From: Ornithinibacillus caprae
GTDB lineage: Bacteria; Bacillota; Bacilli; Bacillales; Amphibacillaceae
Length of the DNA: 64,000 bases
Direction of reading: 5' to 3'
NCBI RefSeq assembly: GCF_009728145.1
Contig: NZ_WOCA01000004.1
Span: forward strand, 124,001-188,000
Shown here piece after piece: positions 28,791 to 37,082 of this stretch (its first letter is position 1; each line of letters starts with the position of its first letter). The notes under the pieces were generated by a model. It made no database searches and was not told the origin of the DNA. It saw only the letters and a list, made by a program, of their open reading frames with translations. The position numbers and the translations under genes were made by a program.

Positions 28791-29036
28791 ATGGAAAAAT
28801 TTTATGTAATAAAAAGAACAATAGGAAAAGATGAACAATTTATAGTGATTGATGCAATGTCACTTGATGAAGCAGATGCAATTTTTCTAGTTCGGCATAA
28901 GGGAGATAAAGATGCTATGAAAAAAGGAGAGGAATTCCTCGTTTTTGAAGCGAATGGAGAACTGAAATTTGATGAAAACAATCGAGTAGAATTACCGATA
29001 AAAGGAGAAATGATGATTCATAAAAAGTTATCGTAA
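28791..29036 (+). CDS. Hypothetical small acidic protein
   Basis: The 81-residue protein (MEKFYVIKRTIGKDEQFIV...) is mixed alpha/beta and acidic, with no recognised family. AAGGAAGGGGGGG before the ATG is a strong ribosome site. It is followed by a strong terminator and preceded by a terminator-like leader, so its expression looks tightly controlled. Confidence 0.6.
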   Translation: MEKFYVIKRTIGKDEQFIVIDAMSLDEADAIFLVRHKGDKDAMKKGEEFLVFEANGELKFDENNRVELPIKGEMMIHKKLS

Positions 29037-29055
29037 AAAGAAAAAATGATAAAAA

Positions 29056-29098
29056 GATGGCTTCTGTTAATTCTAACAGGAGTCATCTTTTTCTTTTC
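29056..29098 (+). terminator. Intrinsic terminator after the 28791 gene
   Basis: A 14-bp stem beginning GATGGCTTCTGTTA, with two G-U pairs and a four-base loop, runs into TTTTTCTTTT. Confidence 0.85.
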
Positions 29099-29105
29099 CA
29101 TTCTA

Positions 29106-29184
29106 ATAACAGAGTTGGACTAAGCGTTGATTGTGATGATTATGTCTAGGAAGTTTTATCCTAGACATCCAGCGGCTCTGTTAT
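29106..29184. repeat. Two-tier inverted repeat
   Basis: An outer 9-bp inverted repeat (ATAACAGAG at 29106-29114, CTCTGTTAT at 29176-29184) encloses a perfect inner one (TGTCTAGGA at 29143-29151, TCCTAGACA at 29159-29167). There is no T-run, so it is not a standard terminator. The following 29185-29581 holds no supported gene, only a 23-codon frame at 29441-29512. Confidence 0.55.
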
Positions 29185-29581
29185 GCTTTTTAATTCTTCA
29201 GTGTCTTGTCTAAATAAAATATGGTAACGATTAAAAGTAACTAATACTAGGTACTATACAGAGAATAGAACAAACAAGTCAATGAAATACAGTGCCTACC
29301 TATGTTTGTCATGGTATCTATTATTGGTTACCGTCATCTGATAATGGCTATTTTTGGTGCGATTAATTATTGTATAAGCGCATTACTTTGTATAAGGTTA
29401 CTATTAATCGTAACGAATAGTAAAAAGGCGTAGAGATTTAATGAAGGTTAAGGTCGAGAAAGAGAAGATCTTAAAGAGATTTATCGTGGTATCTTTTAAT
29501 GGTGACGAATAAAGTATTCTAACCAATATATTTGTAGTTTAGTATGTATGCAGTCATTCGAAATGAATGACTTAGTAGAGT

Positions 29582-30568
29582 TTAAAACCTTGTTAGTACG
29601 TTATAAATTGTCTTCTCATTATCTCTTAAAGGGTGAATAATGAGTTTCAATCCGGATTCATTTAATCTTTTCTTTATTGCGGGATCTGCGGCAAATCTAT
29701 TAACAATGTTATGCGCTCTTTTTACACCGTCCGTAAATTTAGAGCGGTTAGAGAAGCTATTATCTGCAATAACAAGGTCCATGATATGAAGTTCTTCTTT
29801 ATTTCTCTCAGCTAAAATTGCATATTTAAAGACTTTTTCTATCAATGTTTCGATGGGTTCAGTTCCCATATCCAATTCTATGTTAATATAGGCTTTTTTA
29901 GCCTTTTTTGATTGTAATTCAATGATCCAATCGGGTTTTACAAAGGTCATAGTTTTACCAAATGTACTAGAATTTCCATTCATATTTTTTGCTATATTAG
30001 AATGATAAGCCCCTTTATTTTGACGATGCAAATTTTTCTCCTTTCGTATCCATTCTGTGTATTGAAAGACGGAAGGTGAATGGGAAAATAAAGTTAGATC
30101 ATAAAAGTTAGGATATTTAGTTTCATTTGAAACTTCATCCTTAATGACTTTGGTGTGAAGACTATTCAATATGTTAATGGCTGCCTGCTGAGTAGCTAAA
30201 AAGTGCATCAAATTCTTCTTTTGGTTAAACTTGTAGATTTTTGATTTGTTATATTCTGAATCCAATAAGTTATATTTAATAAGCAAACTAATGCCCCTAC
30301 TCCCTATTACTAGATATTTGAGCCGTTCTCCATCAAAACCTTCACTATATTTATAACCACGAATCAAGAAGTAATCTTCGAATTTACGAAGACGGTTTTT
30401 AAAACTGTATTCCTTTGTTCTAATTTCAAATATTTCTGTAGCAACTTGATATAATTGCTGAAGTGTTAACATTCTTTGTTGTTCAAGAAAAGCTAAAAGT
30501 TGTAAGTCCGTTTTAGATAATTCTAATCGTTGTTTTGCATTTTTCTTTAATATTATCCTATCAGGCAT
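29582..30568 (-). CDS. Replication-relaxation family protein
   Basis: The 328-residue protein has an N-terminal winged-helix region (LSKTDLQLLAFLEQQRMLT) and a C-terminal half with PDWIIELQ ... YINIELDMGTEPIETLIEK, the pattern of the replication-relaxation family found on plasmids and integrative elements. Family members take part in element replication or mobilisation, probably through DNA binding and a nuclease-like fold. It is transcribed away from the replication module at 31148. Confidence 0.7.
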   Translation of the reverse strand: MPDRIILKKNAKQRLELSKTDLQLLAFLEQQRMLTLQQLYQVATEIFEIRTKEYSFKNRLRKFEDYFLIRGYKYSEGFDGERLKYLVIGSRGISLLIKYNLLDSEYNKSKIYKFNQKKNLMHFLATQQAAINILNSLHTKVIKDEVSNETKYPNFYDLTLFSHSPSVFQYTEWIRKEKNLHRQNKGAYHSNIAKNMNGNSSTFGKTMTFVKPDWIIELQSKKAKKAYINIELDMGTEPIETLIEKVFKYAILAERNKEELHIMDLVIADNSFSNRSKFTDGVKRAHNIVNRFAADPAIKKRLNESGLKLIIHPLRDNEKTIYNVLTRF

Positions 30569-30888
30569 AATCTTTCTCCTTTCAAATTTAGGGGTAAAGT
30601 TTTTTTCTATTGTAGAGTCCTTTTTAGTCCTCCTATCTACCTACTATTGTTAGACCTCAAAATGTCAGCTTAGGCCATGATAAATCCACAAGTAATCCAC
30701 TTCCTGCAAGTAATGAGGTTGGAATGCTATATTGAAAAGATAAAACTACATTACTTGAGTAGTTGATCGTAAAGAGGAAGTGTTCTTTAAATAGTGTACT
30801 TTCAAATTTTGATATTTCTAGTGCTATGAAAGAAAACAAATAAAATCAAAACATAGTGGTTGCTAATAAAAGAAATGTAAAAATAGAC

Positions 30889-30916
30889 TTGCAAAATAAA
30901 ATGATAGTTGTATAAT
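30889..30916 (+). promoter_or_regulatory. Promoter of the replication initiator leader
   Basis: TTGCAA, a 16-base spacer and TATAAT form a strong SigA-type promoter. Transcription would start near 30923, just before the structured leader at 30960-31047. Confidence 0.65.
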
Positions 30917-30959
30917 GATATTCAAATAAATATTTTGATCGACTTTCTCAACAACAAGG

Positions 30960-31047
30960 GAAAAACCCACGAGGAAGTAGTGAAATATGCACATACATTT
31001 GTGTATAGATTTTACTACGTCTGTCTTGGGTTTTTCTCTTTTTTATT
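30960..31047 (+). promoter_or_regulatory. Structured, terminator-like leader before the replication initiator
   Basis: An outer stem (GAAAAACCCA / TGGGTTTTTC) encloses a second one (GTAGTGAAAT at 30977-30986, ATTTTACTAC at 31009-31018) and a small inner hairpin (ACATACA / TGTGTAT), and is followed by a long T-run. It lies between a strong promoter and the initiator gene, so transcripts would often stop here. This suggests copy-control by attenuation. Confidence 0.6.
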
Positions 31048-31147
31048 TTAAAAATTCAAATGGCAGACATAGATAGGGAGATGATGATTGGAAAAAATGT
31101 TCGAGTTATATTCGGAGAGTAAACTATATTAAGAGGAGAGTATTAAA

Positions 31148-32098
31148 TTGCGGAAAATAAAAAAGGCTGTCATCAGAGAAGATCTGGTGGAATTAACAGG
31201 TAGTATGGAAGAAGCTGTAATCTTAGGGCAGCTAATTTACTGGATAGATCGTATGAGAGATGCCAATCTATATAAGATTGAAGAAAGAGAGCGCATAGAT
31301 AATGACTCAGCATATAAAGGTTCTTTTAAACACGGTTGGATTTACAAGAAAGCTGATGAGTTAGCTGATGAAGTGATGCTTGGTGTATCAGCAAATACGA
31401 TTCGAAAGTATCTAAGTAAAATAGTAGAAAAAGGTTATGTTAAAAGACAAAATAACCCTCGATATAAGTGGGATAAGACATTGCAGTATCGTGTGAACTT
31501 AGTAAAAGTAATCCTAGATTTAAGCAATTTGGGATACCCGATAAATGATTACAAGCTTTTATTACGAATTGAAGAAAATGATGCTTCGAGTAAACAAACG
31601 GTTTCTCCGAATGAAGAAAAAGATGAATCGAAGTTCAATGATTGCGCTGCAATATCAGAGACTACTACAGAGACTACTCCAAAAATTAATTCAGAGACTT
31701 CTTCATCAAATGAATGGATTGAAGATGAAATTGATAATTATGATACAAATCAATTTGAATTAATTAGTAACACCTACTTGAGTCTTAGCAAAAACAAGCA
31801 GTTATCACCTAATGACCAGAAAGCGATTAAGGCCGTTGTTGGGGAAAACTGGGAGACTCATCGTGTTATTGGTTGGATAAAGGATTGTTTTAATAATTTT
31901 AAATCAAAACACAAGCTAGATAATATCCGGTCATTTCGGTATGTTGCAAATTTTATATTTGATCAAGCTTATAAAAATGAACAGGAGGTATTAGAGAATG
32001 AACAAGCTTCAGGATATATTGCCCAAGATGAATATTTCCAACGATTCGGATCGTCCATTATACAAGATGCCGGGGAGATTAACGAAGGCGACAGATGA
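31148..32098 (+). CDS. Replication initiator (DnaD-like, winged helix)
   Basis: The 316-residue protein has an N-terminal winged-helix domain (about 1-120) with the pattern seen in phage and plasmid initiators: GWIYKKADELADE, SANTIRKYLSKIVEKGY and the ending KWDKTLQYRVNL. A glutamine/serine-rich linker and a C-terminal DnaD-like helical part (about 200-316) follow. It probably binds the element's origin and recruits the loader encoded by the next gene, which overlaps it by 101 bases. The start is TTG at 31148 behind GAGGAGAG. It lies after a terminator-like leader. Confidence 0.75.
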   Translation: MRKIKKAVIREDLVELTGSMEEAVILGQLIYWIDRMRDANLYKIEERERIDNDSAYKGSFKHGWIYKKADELADEVMLGVSANTIRKYLSKIVEKGYVKRQNNPRYKWDKTLQYRVNLVKVILDLSNLGYPINDYKLLLRIEENDASSKQTVSPNEEKDESKFNDCAAISETTTETTPKINSETSSSNEWIEDEIDNYDTNQFELISNTYLSLSKNKQLSPNDQKAIKAVVGENWETHRVIGWIKDCFNNFKSKHKLDNIRSFRYVANFIFDQAYKNEQEVLENEQASGYIAQDEYFQRFGSSIIQDAGEINEGDR

Positions 32099-32849
32099 TT
32101 GTATGTACAGAGAATGTGACGGTTCTGGACTAATTCATGTCATCAAAGAGAACGGATATGAGGTTATGATGGTATGTAAATGCAAAGAATATAAAGAACT
32201 ATTAGAACAAATAAAAACAGCTAGAATACCAGCTGACTATTTGGATAAGAGAATTAATGATTTCGATATAAAAATGTATCAGGAAAAAGACAGTGTAAGA
32301 GTAGCACAATATGCTAAAAAAATTGCTACAAGTTATGTTACACAATATCCAGAGATGGAAGACATGGGTAAGGAGTTATACTTTTACAGTAATACAAAAG
32401 GATCTGGAAAAACACTTTTATCTATTGCTATTACCAACGAACTCATCATTAAGTATCAAATCAAGCCGATATATATTTCGGTAGTAAATATGCTAAATGA
32501 GATGAAGCATTCGTTTACTAATAAAGACTCTAACAGAAATTTTTATAATTTAATGGAGTCCTTTAAGCAAGCCCCAGTACTGGTAATGGATGATTTAGGC
32601 GTTGAAAAAACAACAGATTGGTCAGAGGAAGTGTTGACACAAATTTTAGATGAGAGAATGAGTTATAAAAGGCCAACTATTATAACATCTAATAAGCCAA
32701 TACAGTTACTTCACAAGATGTATCCTGCTGGTAGGATAAAAAGTCGAATTGAAAAGATGACCTTTCCAGCTCTTATGCCTGAAGAAAGTGTAAGAGAAAT
32801 AATAGCAAGACAGGAAAACGAACAGATTGCAAAATTATTTTTAAATTAA
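31998..32849 (+). CDS. DnaC-like helicase loader (AAA+ ATPase)
   Basis: The 283-residue protein has cysteine pairs near the N-terminus (C35, C40, C60, C62) that could bind zinc, Walker A NTKGSGKT at 132-139, Walker B VLVMDDLGVEK and a sensor segment TIITSNKP. This is the DnaC/DnaI-type loader family that places the replicative helicase at an origin. AGGAGG precedes the ATG. With the initiator upstream it forms an autonomous replication module, which SCC elements are known to have in a different form (Cch helicases). Confidence 0.85.
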   Translation: MNKLQDILPKMNISNDSDRPLYKMPGRLTKATDDCMYRECDGSGLIHVIKENGYEVMMVCKCKEYKELLEQIKTARIPADYLDKRINDFDIKMYQEKDSVRVAQYAKKIATSYVTQYPEMEDMGKELYFYSNTKGSGKTLLSIAITNELIIKYQIKPIYISVVNMLNEMKHSFTNKDSNRNFYNLMESFKQAPVLVMDDLGVEKTTDWSEEVLTQILDERMSYKRPTIITSNKPIQLLHKMYPAGRIKSRIEKMTFPALMPEESVREIIARQENEQIAKLFLN

Positions 32850-32944
32850 GTGGAATAATGTGTTTAAACTCTTAAAATATAGAAAAAGATTGTTAGAATA
32901 TAATTGTGACAATCAAAAGATAGAATTTAATATAGTACTGAAGA

Positions 32945-33024
32945 GGGAGAACCCCATTTTTATAGAGCGACAGCGATATGTGTGAATGCTGCAGTCTTTT
33001 AAAGGTGGTTTTCTCTTTTTTTAT
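32945..33024 (+). promoter_or_regulatory. Structured, terminator-like leader before the XRE regulator gene
   Basis: GGGAGAACC pairs with GGTTTTCTC across about 55 bases of internal structure and is followed by a long T-run. It is laid out like the leader at 30960. A weak promoter (TTGTGA near 32904, TAATAT near 32928) lies upstream, and the XRE gene starts about 50 bases after the T-run. Confidence 0.5.
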
Positions 33025-33072
33025 TTATCTTGAAGAACAAGCATTTAATCAAAAGGAGGGAAAAGTTAAAAC

Positions 33073-33285
33073 GTGAAAATCATTGTTAAAAATTCCGATA
33101 AACTACGGTCCATGTTAATTGAAAAAGGGTTTTCTCAACGTGAGTTTTCGAGACATACTGGATTAAGCGAAAATTACTTTAACCAAATTGTTAATCATAA
33201 GAAAAATCCTAGCCCAGAGGTTGCAAAGAAAATATCACACCAGTTAGGTCTAGAGTTTCATGATGTTTTTCAAATTACTAAATAA
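33073..33285 (+). CDS. XRE-family helix-turn-helix regulator
   Basis: The 70-residue protein is a single helix-turn-helix domain of the Xre/Cro type (FSQREFSRHTGLSENYFNQIV). Such small regulators control their own operon in phages and integrative elements. The start is GTG at 33073 behind AGGAGGG. It follows the replication genes and may regulate copy number or the recombinases. Confidence 0.8.
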   Translation: MKIIVKNSDKLRSMLIEKGFSQREFSRHTGLSENYFNQIVNHKKNPSPEVAKKISHQLGLEFHDVFQITK

Positions 33286-33537
33286 ACAATTGGAAAGAGG
33301 ACATGGTTCAATTATATTAAATATCTATAGTTACACAGTGTGGATGTTGTGGAATGGGTGTTTTTAAGGAAATTTTATTTCTAAATAGATGTATTTAAGT
33401 TAGAGTCAAAAACTCTTATAAATTCTTCTAATATCCCCTTCAAATATAAAAATCGAGGATACAATGCGTCACACAAGTAGATTAAATACTTTATTAATAA
33501 CAATTAATAAAAAAATAAAATGAAGTGAAACAATAAT

Positions 33538-33874
33538 ATGAATTGTTTTGCTTACGTTCGAACTGCTAATGGAAAAAATAAGGATGCGTCTTTACTAAAA
33601 CAAACTGAAATGAAAAACGCTTTTATTGCACAAAATAATTGGCAATTAGAATCTGTTTATACCGATATTGATTCTGGAAATGATATGAATGAGAGTCTTC
33701 TTAAAATGATTGAAGATGCTCAACAAGGAAAAATCGATGTTATTATTACAAGTGATCCAACACGAATTTCAAGAAATCGTGATTATCTATTTAAAACTAC
33801 GTGAACAAAATAATGTTCATATTATTACAGTAGATAATCAAATTAATACTGTTTTAAACGGTAGCAGACATTAA
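33538..33874 (+). pseudogene. Truncated, frameshifted serine-resolvase catalytic domain
   Basis: The first 88 residues match the start of a resolvase domain (SLLKQTEM, SDPTRISRNRDYL), but the position of the catalytic serine holds alanine (YVRTAN). A frameshift near 33795 in a run of A then moves the frame; the rest (LREQNNVHIITVDNQINT) continues to a TAA ending at 33874. It lacks any DNA-binding domain and is probably inactive or has another role, such as binding the active recombinases. Confidence 0.65.
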
Positions 33875-33917
33875 TAGTAATTAAATAAACCATAATGTAT
33901 GTGCAGTTTTATATAAA

Positions 33918-33956
33918 GAGAAGGCAATTCGTATTTTGATAGTTGTCTTCTCCTTT
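33918..33956 (+). terminator. Intrinsic terminator
   Basis: GAGAAGGCAA pairs with TTGTCTTCTC (one G-U) and is followed by a short T-rich stretch, downstream of the resolvase remnant. Confidence 0.7.
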
Positions 33957-34031
33957 ACTACTTTAACGCAGGAATAGCTAAGTTTTCAAAGTAGAAATCG
34001 TAAGTGTTTTTAAAAGGAATTTTAAATACCC

Positions 34032-34061
34032 TTTACAAGTATTGGTGATTTATGGTATAAC
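34032..34061 (+). promoter_or_regulatory. Promoter of the 34118 operon
   Basis: TTTACA, an 18-base spacer and TATAAC lie 57 bases before the 34118 gene, after the terminator that closes the previous unit. Confidence 0.5.
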
Positions 34062-34117
34062 TGTTTTAGAGGAAAGATGAAATTAAAACTTTATAACTTA
34101 TTAGGAGGGTTTCTACT

Positions 34118-34576
34118 ATGGATAGAACAATCACAGAAAGAAGTAGAAAGACAACAAATAATCAAAGAATGTTTCAGCGTGATTTATTTTTGCGGGATCA
34201 AAAAAAGAATTTAGAATACCTTTCGGAAGTATTTGAAGAAATTGGGTTTATTACTGAAACTATAGAAATAGATTCTAGATCGATTTTTTCGCCGATTGTA
34301 AAATTCGTTAACCATGAAAAGAAAGCAGTAAAGTTCAATACCCTGTTAACCGTAATGGGATTAAGTAACTTTAGAATAACACCTAGAGGGAAATTAGTTA
34401 AATTCGAGGCAGTCCTGAAAAAGCATGTTAACAGAGAAGGTAGTAGAAGAAAACAACACATTAGTAGAATAGCAAAGGTAACAACTTCAGATGTTAAGTT
34501 ATTAGCAGACTTATTAAGTAGTAAACGTTCACAGATTACTACATATTTAAATGTTACTAGGGAATTGGAAATCTAA
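34118..34576 (+). CDS. Hypothetical basic protein
   Basis: The 152-residue, strongly basic protein is not recognised. It has an N-terminal helical region and a KLVKFEAVLKKH segment, with arginines and lysines spread throughout, which suggests nucleic-acid binding. AGGAGGG precedes the ATG at 34118. It is the first gene of an apparent unit with the DUF2325 and methylase genes (gaps of 18 and 72 bases). Confidence 0.6.
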   Translation: MDRTITERSRKTTNNQRMFQRDLFLRDQKKNLEYLSEVFEEIGFITETIEIDSRSIFSPIVKFVNHEKKAVKFNTLLTVMGLSNFRITPRGKLVKFEAVLKKHVNREGSRRKQHISRIAKVTTSDVKLLADLLSSKRSQITTYLNVTRELEI

Positions 34577-34594
34577 GAAATGGAGTGAGTAAAT

Positions 34595-34897
34595 ATGAAA
34601 AGGGTTGCCATTATTGGTGGTGATAATAAAAAAGGATACGAGGACAAGTTAAAGACATTAAATTTTGAGTTAAAATATCATGATGGAAGAATGAAAAGAA
34701 AAGGAACCAAAAATTATTTCACCAACTTATTAAAGGATGTTGAATGTGTTATAGTTATACTATCAGCAGTATCTCATGGTACAATGTATGCAGTTAAAGG
34801 TGCTGCAGAGAAATTTGGAATTAAAGTGATTTATCACCGTAGTAAAGGAATTTCTAGTGTAATAAACGCTGTCCACGAAAATGTGGCTTTTTATTAA
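34595..34897 (+). CDS. DUF2325 domain protein
   Basis: The 100-residue protein matches DUF2325: it begins KRVAIIGGDNKKG, has a Rossmann-like strand pattern and ends near VNAVHENVAFY. The family is small and of unknown function; some members occur in mobile elements. GGAGTGAG precedes the ATG. Its place just before a methylase fused to a specificity domain may mean a role in DNA modification, but this is only positional. Confidence 0.8.
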   Translation: MKRVAIIGGDNKKGYEDKLKTLNFELKYHDGRMKRKGTKNYFTNLLKDVECVIVILSAVSHGTMYAVKGAAEKFGIKVIYHRSKGISSVINAVHENVAFY

Positions 34898-34969
34898 AAC
34901 ATAAATAAAAGGAATTAAGAATACCTTATTAAAATAAATTCAATACATTGATGAGGAGTTATTACTTAT

Positions 34970-36907
34970 ATGGAGAACATTGAGTTAAGAGCAAATAAAG
35001 CAGGTAAGGCACTTGGCGAAAGACTTAGAGGTGAGGTGCAGCCTTTTCAATATCATGAAGTAGCGAGTAGAATTTTTACAGCAAAATTCTTATTAGTAAA
35101 TAAAAGTCATTCAATAACTATACCAGATGATATATCTTGGGAAAGAATCAGTTCTTCTCACTATGATATTGGAAATCTTATTGATGAGTTATTTTATAAG
35201 ACCGTGCATAATAATGGGTTTAACATGGAGTCATTAAGTAATTTTTCTCTTTCAAAGATAGGAGATCATATTCTGTATGACTGCTTAATGATTATTGATC
35301 AAAGTTCTTTAACAATAGAAGAGTTTCAAGATACAAATTTAACTGGTCGATATTTCTTACAGCTCATACAACGATTTATGGAGAGTGAAGGAAAAGAATT
35401 AGGAACATCTGTAACACCAGAAGGATTAAATCGACTTATGATAGAAATACTAAATCCTTCTAATGGTTGTGTGTTCGATGGAGCAGCAGGAATTGGAGGA
35501 TCGTTAATTGAAGCTTATCGTTTCAATAATGACATTTCAATGTTTGGGCAAGAGATAAATGAATCTAATGTTGCTCTAGCTTATATGAACGCAATTATAA
35601 ATGGTATAGATTTATCACGATTTCAAATTGCAAAAGGTGATACATTATTCTCTCCTGCATTTATAAAAAATGATAGTAACTTAATGCAGTTTGATTATAT
35701 TGCGATGAATCAACCCTTTGGATTGAAATTAAACAATATACAAATGATGGACTATGATCCCTATGGTCGTTTTAGCGGTAGAATGGGAAAAACTAGTAAA
35801 ATGCATGGTGACCTAGCGTTTTTACAACACACTGTCTCATCATTGAATGAAACAGGAAGAGCCGCAGTAATAGTTCCTTTAGGAGTGTTATCAAGAAGCT
35901 CTCATGCTGAGAGGGCATTTAGAGAATATATTGTCAATAATGATATGATCGAGACTATTGTATTATTACCAAATAAACTCTTTTCGTACACAGCGATTCA
36001 AACTGTGTTGCTAGTATTAAATAAAAATAAGCAATCAAGTAGAATGCAACAAGTTTTGTTTATAAATGCTGAAGAGCAGTTTACAAGTAGAGGACGATCA
36101 CAAAATTATTTAACACAAGATAATATTGATTCGATTATTGCTATGAATGAACAATCTTCAACAGATACAGAAGATGTGAAAATCGCTACCCTGCCGGAGA
36201 TTATAGAGAGTGAATTTAATCTAAATCCTAATCATTATTTTACAAGCCAAACTGTGGATACCCAATTTGGAGAGGTCATAATAAATAAAGCTGTATATGA
36301 TGATAAGGTTAAAAATAAGAGGACTTTAAAAGAGGTTGCAGAATTATCACGGGGAGTTAACTTACCTTCTAAGAATACAATTAAAGAAGGTCAAAAAGGA
36401 TATAAGGTTATCCAATTAAAAGATGTAGAAAATGGTAAAATAGACTTAGAAAGTGTTGAAGTAATCCCAGTTAAAAATGCTGACCGTTATTTGGTTGAAA
36501 GTGGTGACATTATTATTGCTAGTCGTGGAACGGCTTATAAAGTAGCAATAGTTCCCGACCATAACGAAACTTTAGTTCTATCTAATATGTTTATAAGAAT
36601 TAGAATTAAGGATAAGGCATATAAGCCGGAGTACATTAAAGTTTTCCTTGATAGTCCAGTTGGTGTGGCTCTCATTGAGGGAATGAAAAAGGGTGGAACG
36701 GTAAAAGCATTAACTACACAGGATATTGAGGATATTGAGTTTCCTGATATTGAATTAAATGAACAAGAGGAAATAATACGGACAGTAAAAGACGCTGAAC
36801 TCAAATATATGGAATTGCTCCAACAGGCACATGATGTATTAAAGGAAAGTAAGTTAAATGCTTATACTAAAATGGGGCTAAGAGATGTTATTAAGGGACT
36901 AGATTAA
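34970..36907 (+). CDS. N6-adenine DNA methylase fused to a type I-like specificity domain
   Basis: The 645-residue protein joins a methylase of the HsdM class (about 100-420) to a type I S-like target recognition domain (about 440-640, with LKEVAELSRGVNLPS and EQEEIIRTVKDAELKY). AdoMet motif I reads FDGAAGIGG at residue 169. Motif IV reads NQPF at residue 247, where NPPF or DPPY is normal. It probably recognises its own target without a separate S subunit. GAGGAG precedes the ATG. No restriction gene is directly attached, and a separate complete HsdMSR set follows, so the two need not work together. Confidence 0.82.
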   Translation: MENIELRANKAGKALGERLRGEVQPFQYHEVASRIFTAKFLLVNKSHSITIPDDISWERISSSHYDIGNLIDELFYKTVHNNGFNMESLSNFSLSKIGDHILYDCLMIIDQSSLTIEEFQDTNLTGRYFLQLIQRFMESEGKELGTSVTPEGLNRLMIEILNPSNGCVFDGAAGIGGSLIEAYRFNNDISMFGQEINESNVALAYMNAIINGIDLSRFQIAKGDTLFSPAFIKNDSNLMQFDYIAMNQPFGLKLNNIQMMDYDPYGRFSGRMGKTSKMHGDLAFLQHTVSSLNETGRAAVIVPLGVLSRSSHAERAFREYIVNNDMIETIVLLPNKLFSYTAIQTVLLVLNKNKQSSRMQQVLFINAEEQFTSRGRSQNYLTQDNIDSIIAMNEQSSTDTEDVKIATLPEIIESEFNLNPNHYFTSQTVDTQFGEVIINKAVYDDKVKNKRTLKEVAELSRGVNLPSKNTIKEGQKGYKVIQLKDVENGKIDLESVEVIPVKNADRYLVESGDIIIASRGTAYKVAIVPDHNETLVLSNMFIRIRIKDKAYKPEYIKVFLDSPVGVALIEGMKKGGTVKALTTQDIEDIEFPDIELNEQEEIIRTVKDAELKYMELLQQAHDVLKESKLNAYTKMGLRDVIKGLD

Positions 36908-37082
36908 TATAATTTCCAGCCTGACATCTTTCTATAGGTTGCTATTTAAAAAATATATAAAGTTAAAGTCCACCATTGTATAAGGTGTTCAAGAAATGGG
37001 GGCAATATAAGGTAACCTTTTAGCCTATTAATTTAAAATATTAGGTAAATAATTTCATGAGCCAAGAAAGGAAAGAACTATA

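Noticed and set aside
30657-30839. A 60-codon frame upstream of the replication module
   Set aside because: No ribosome site or recognisable pattern; it overlaps the promoter-bearing intergenic stretch.
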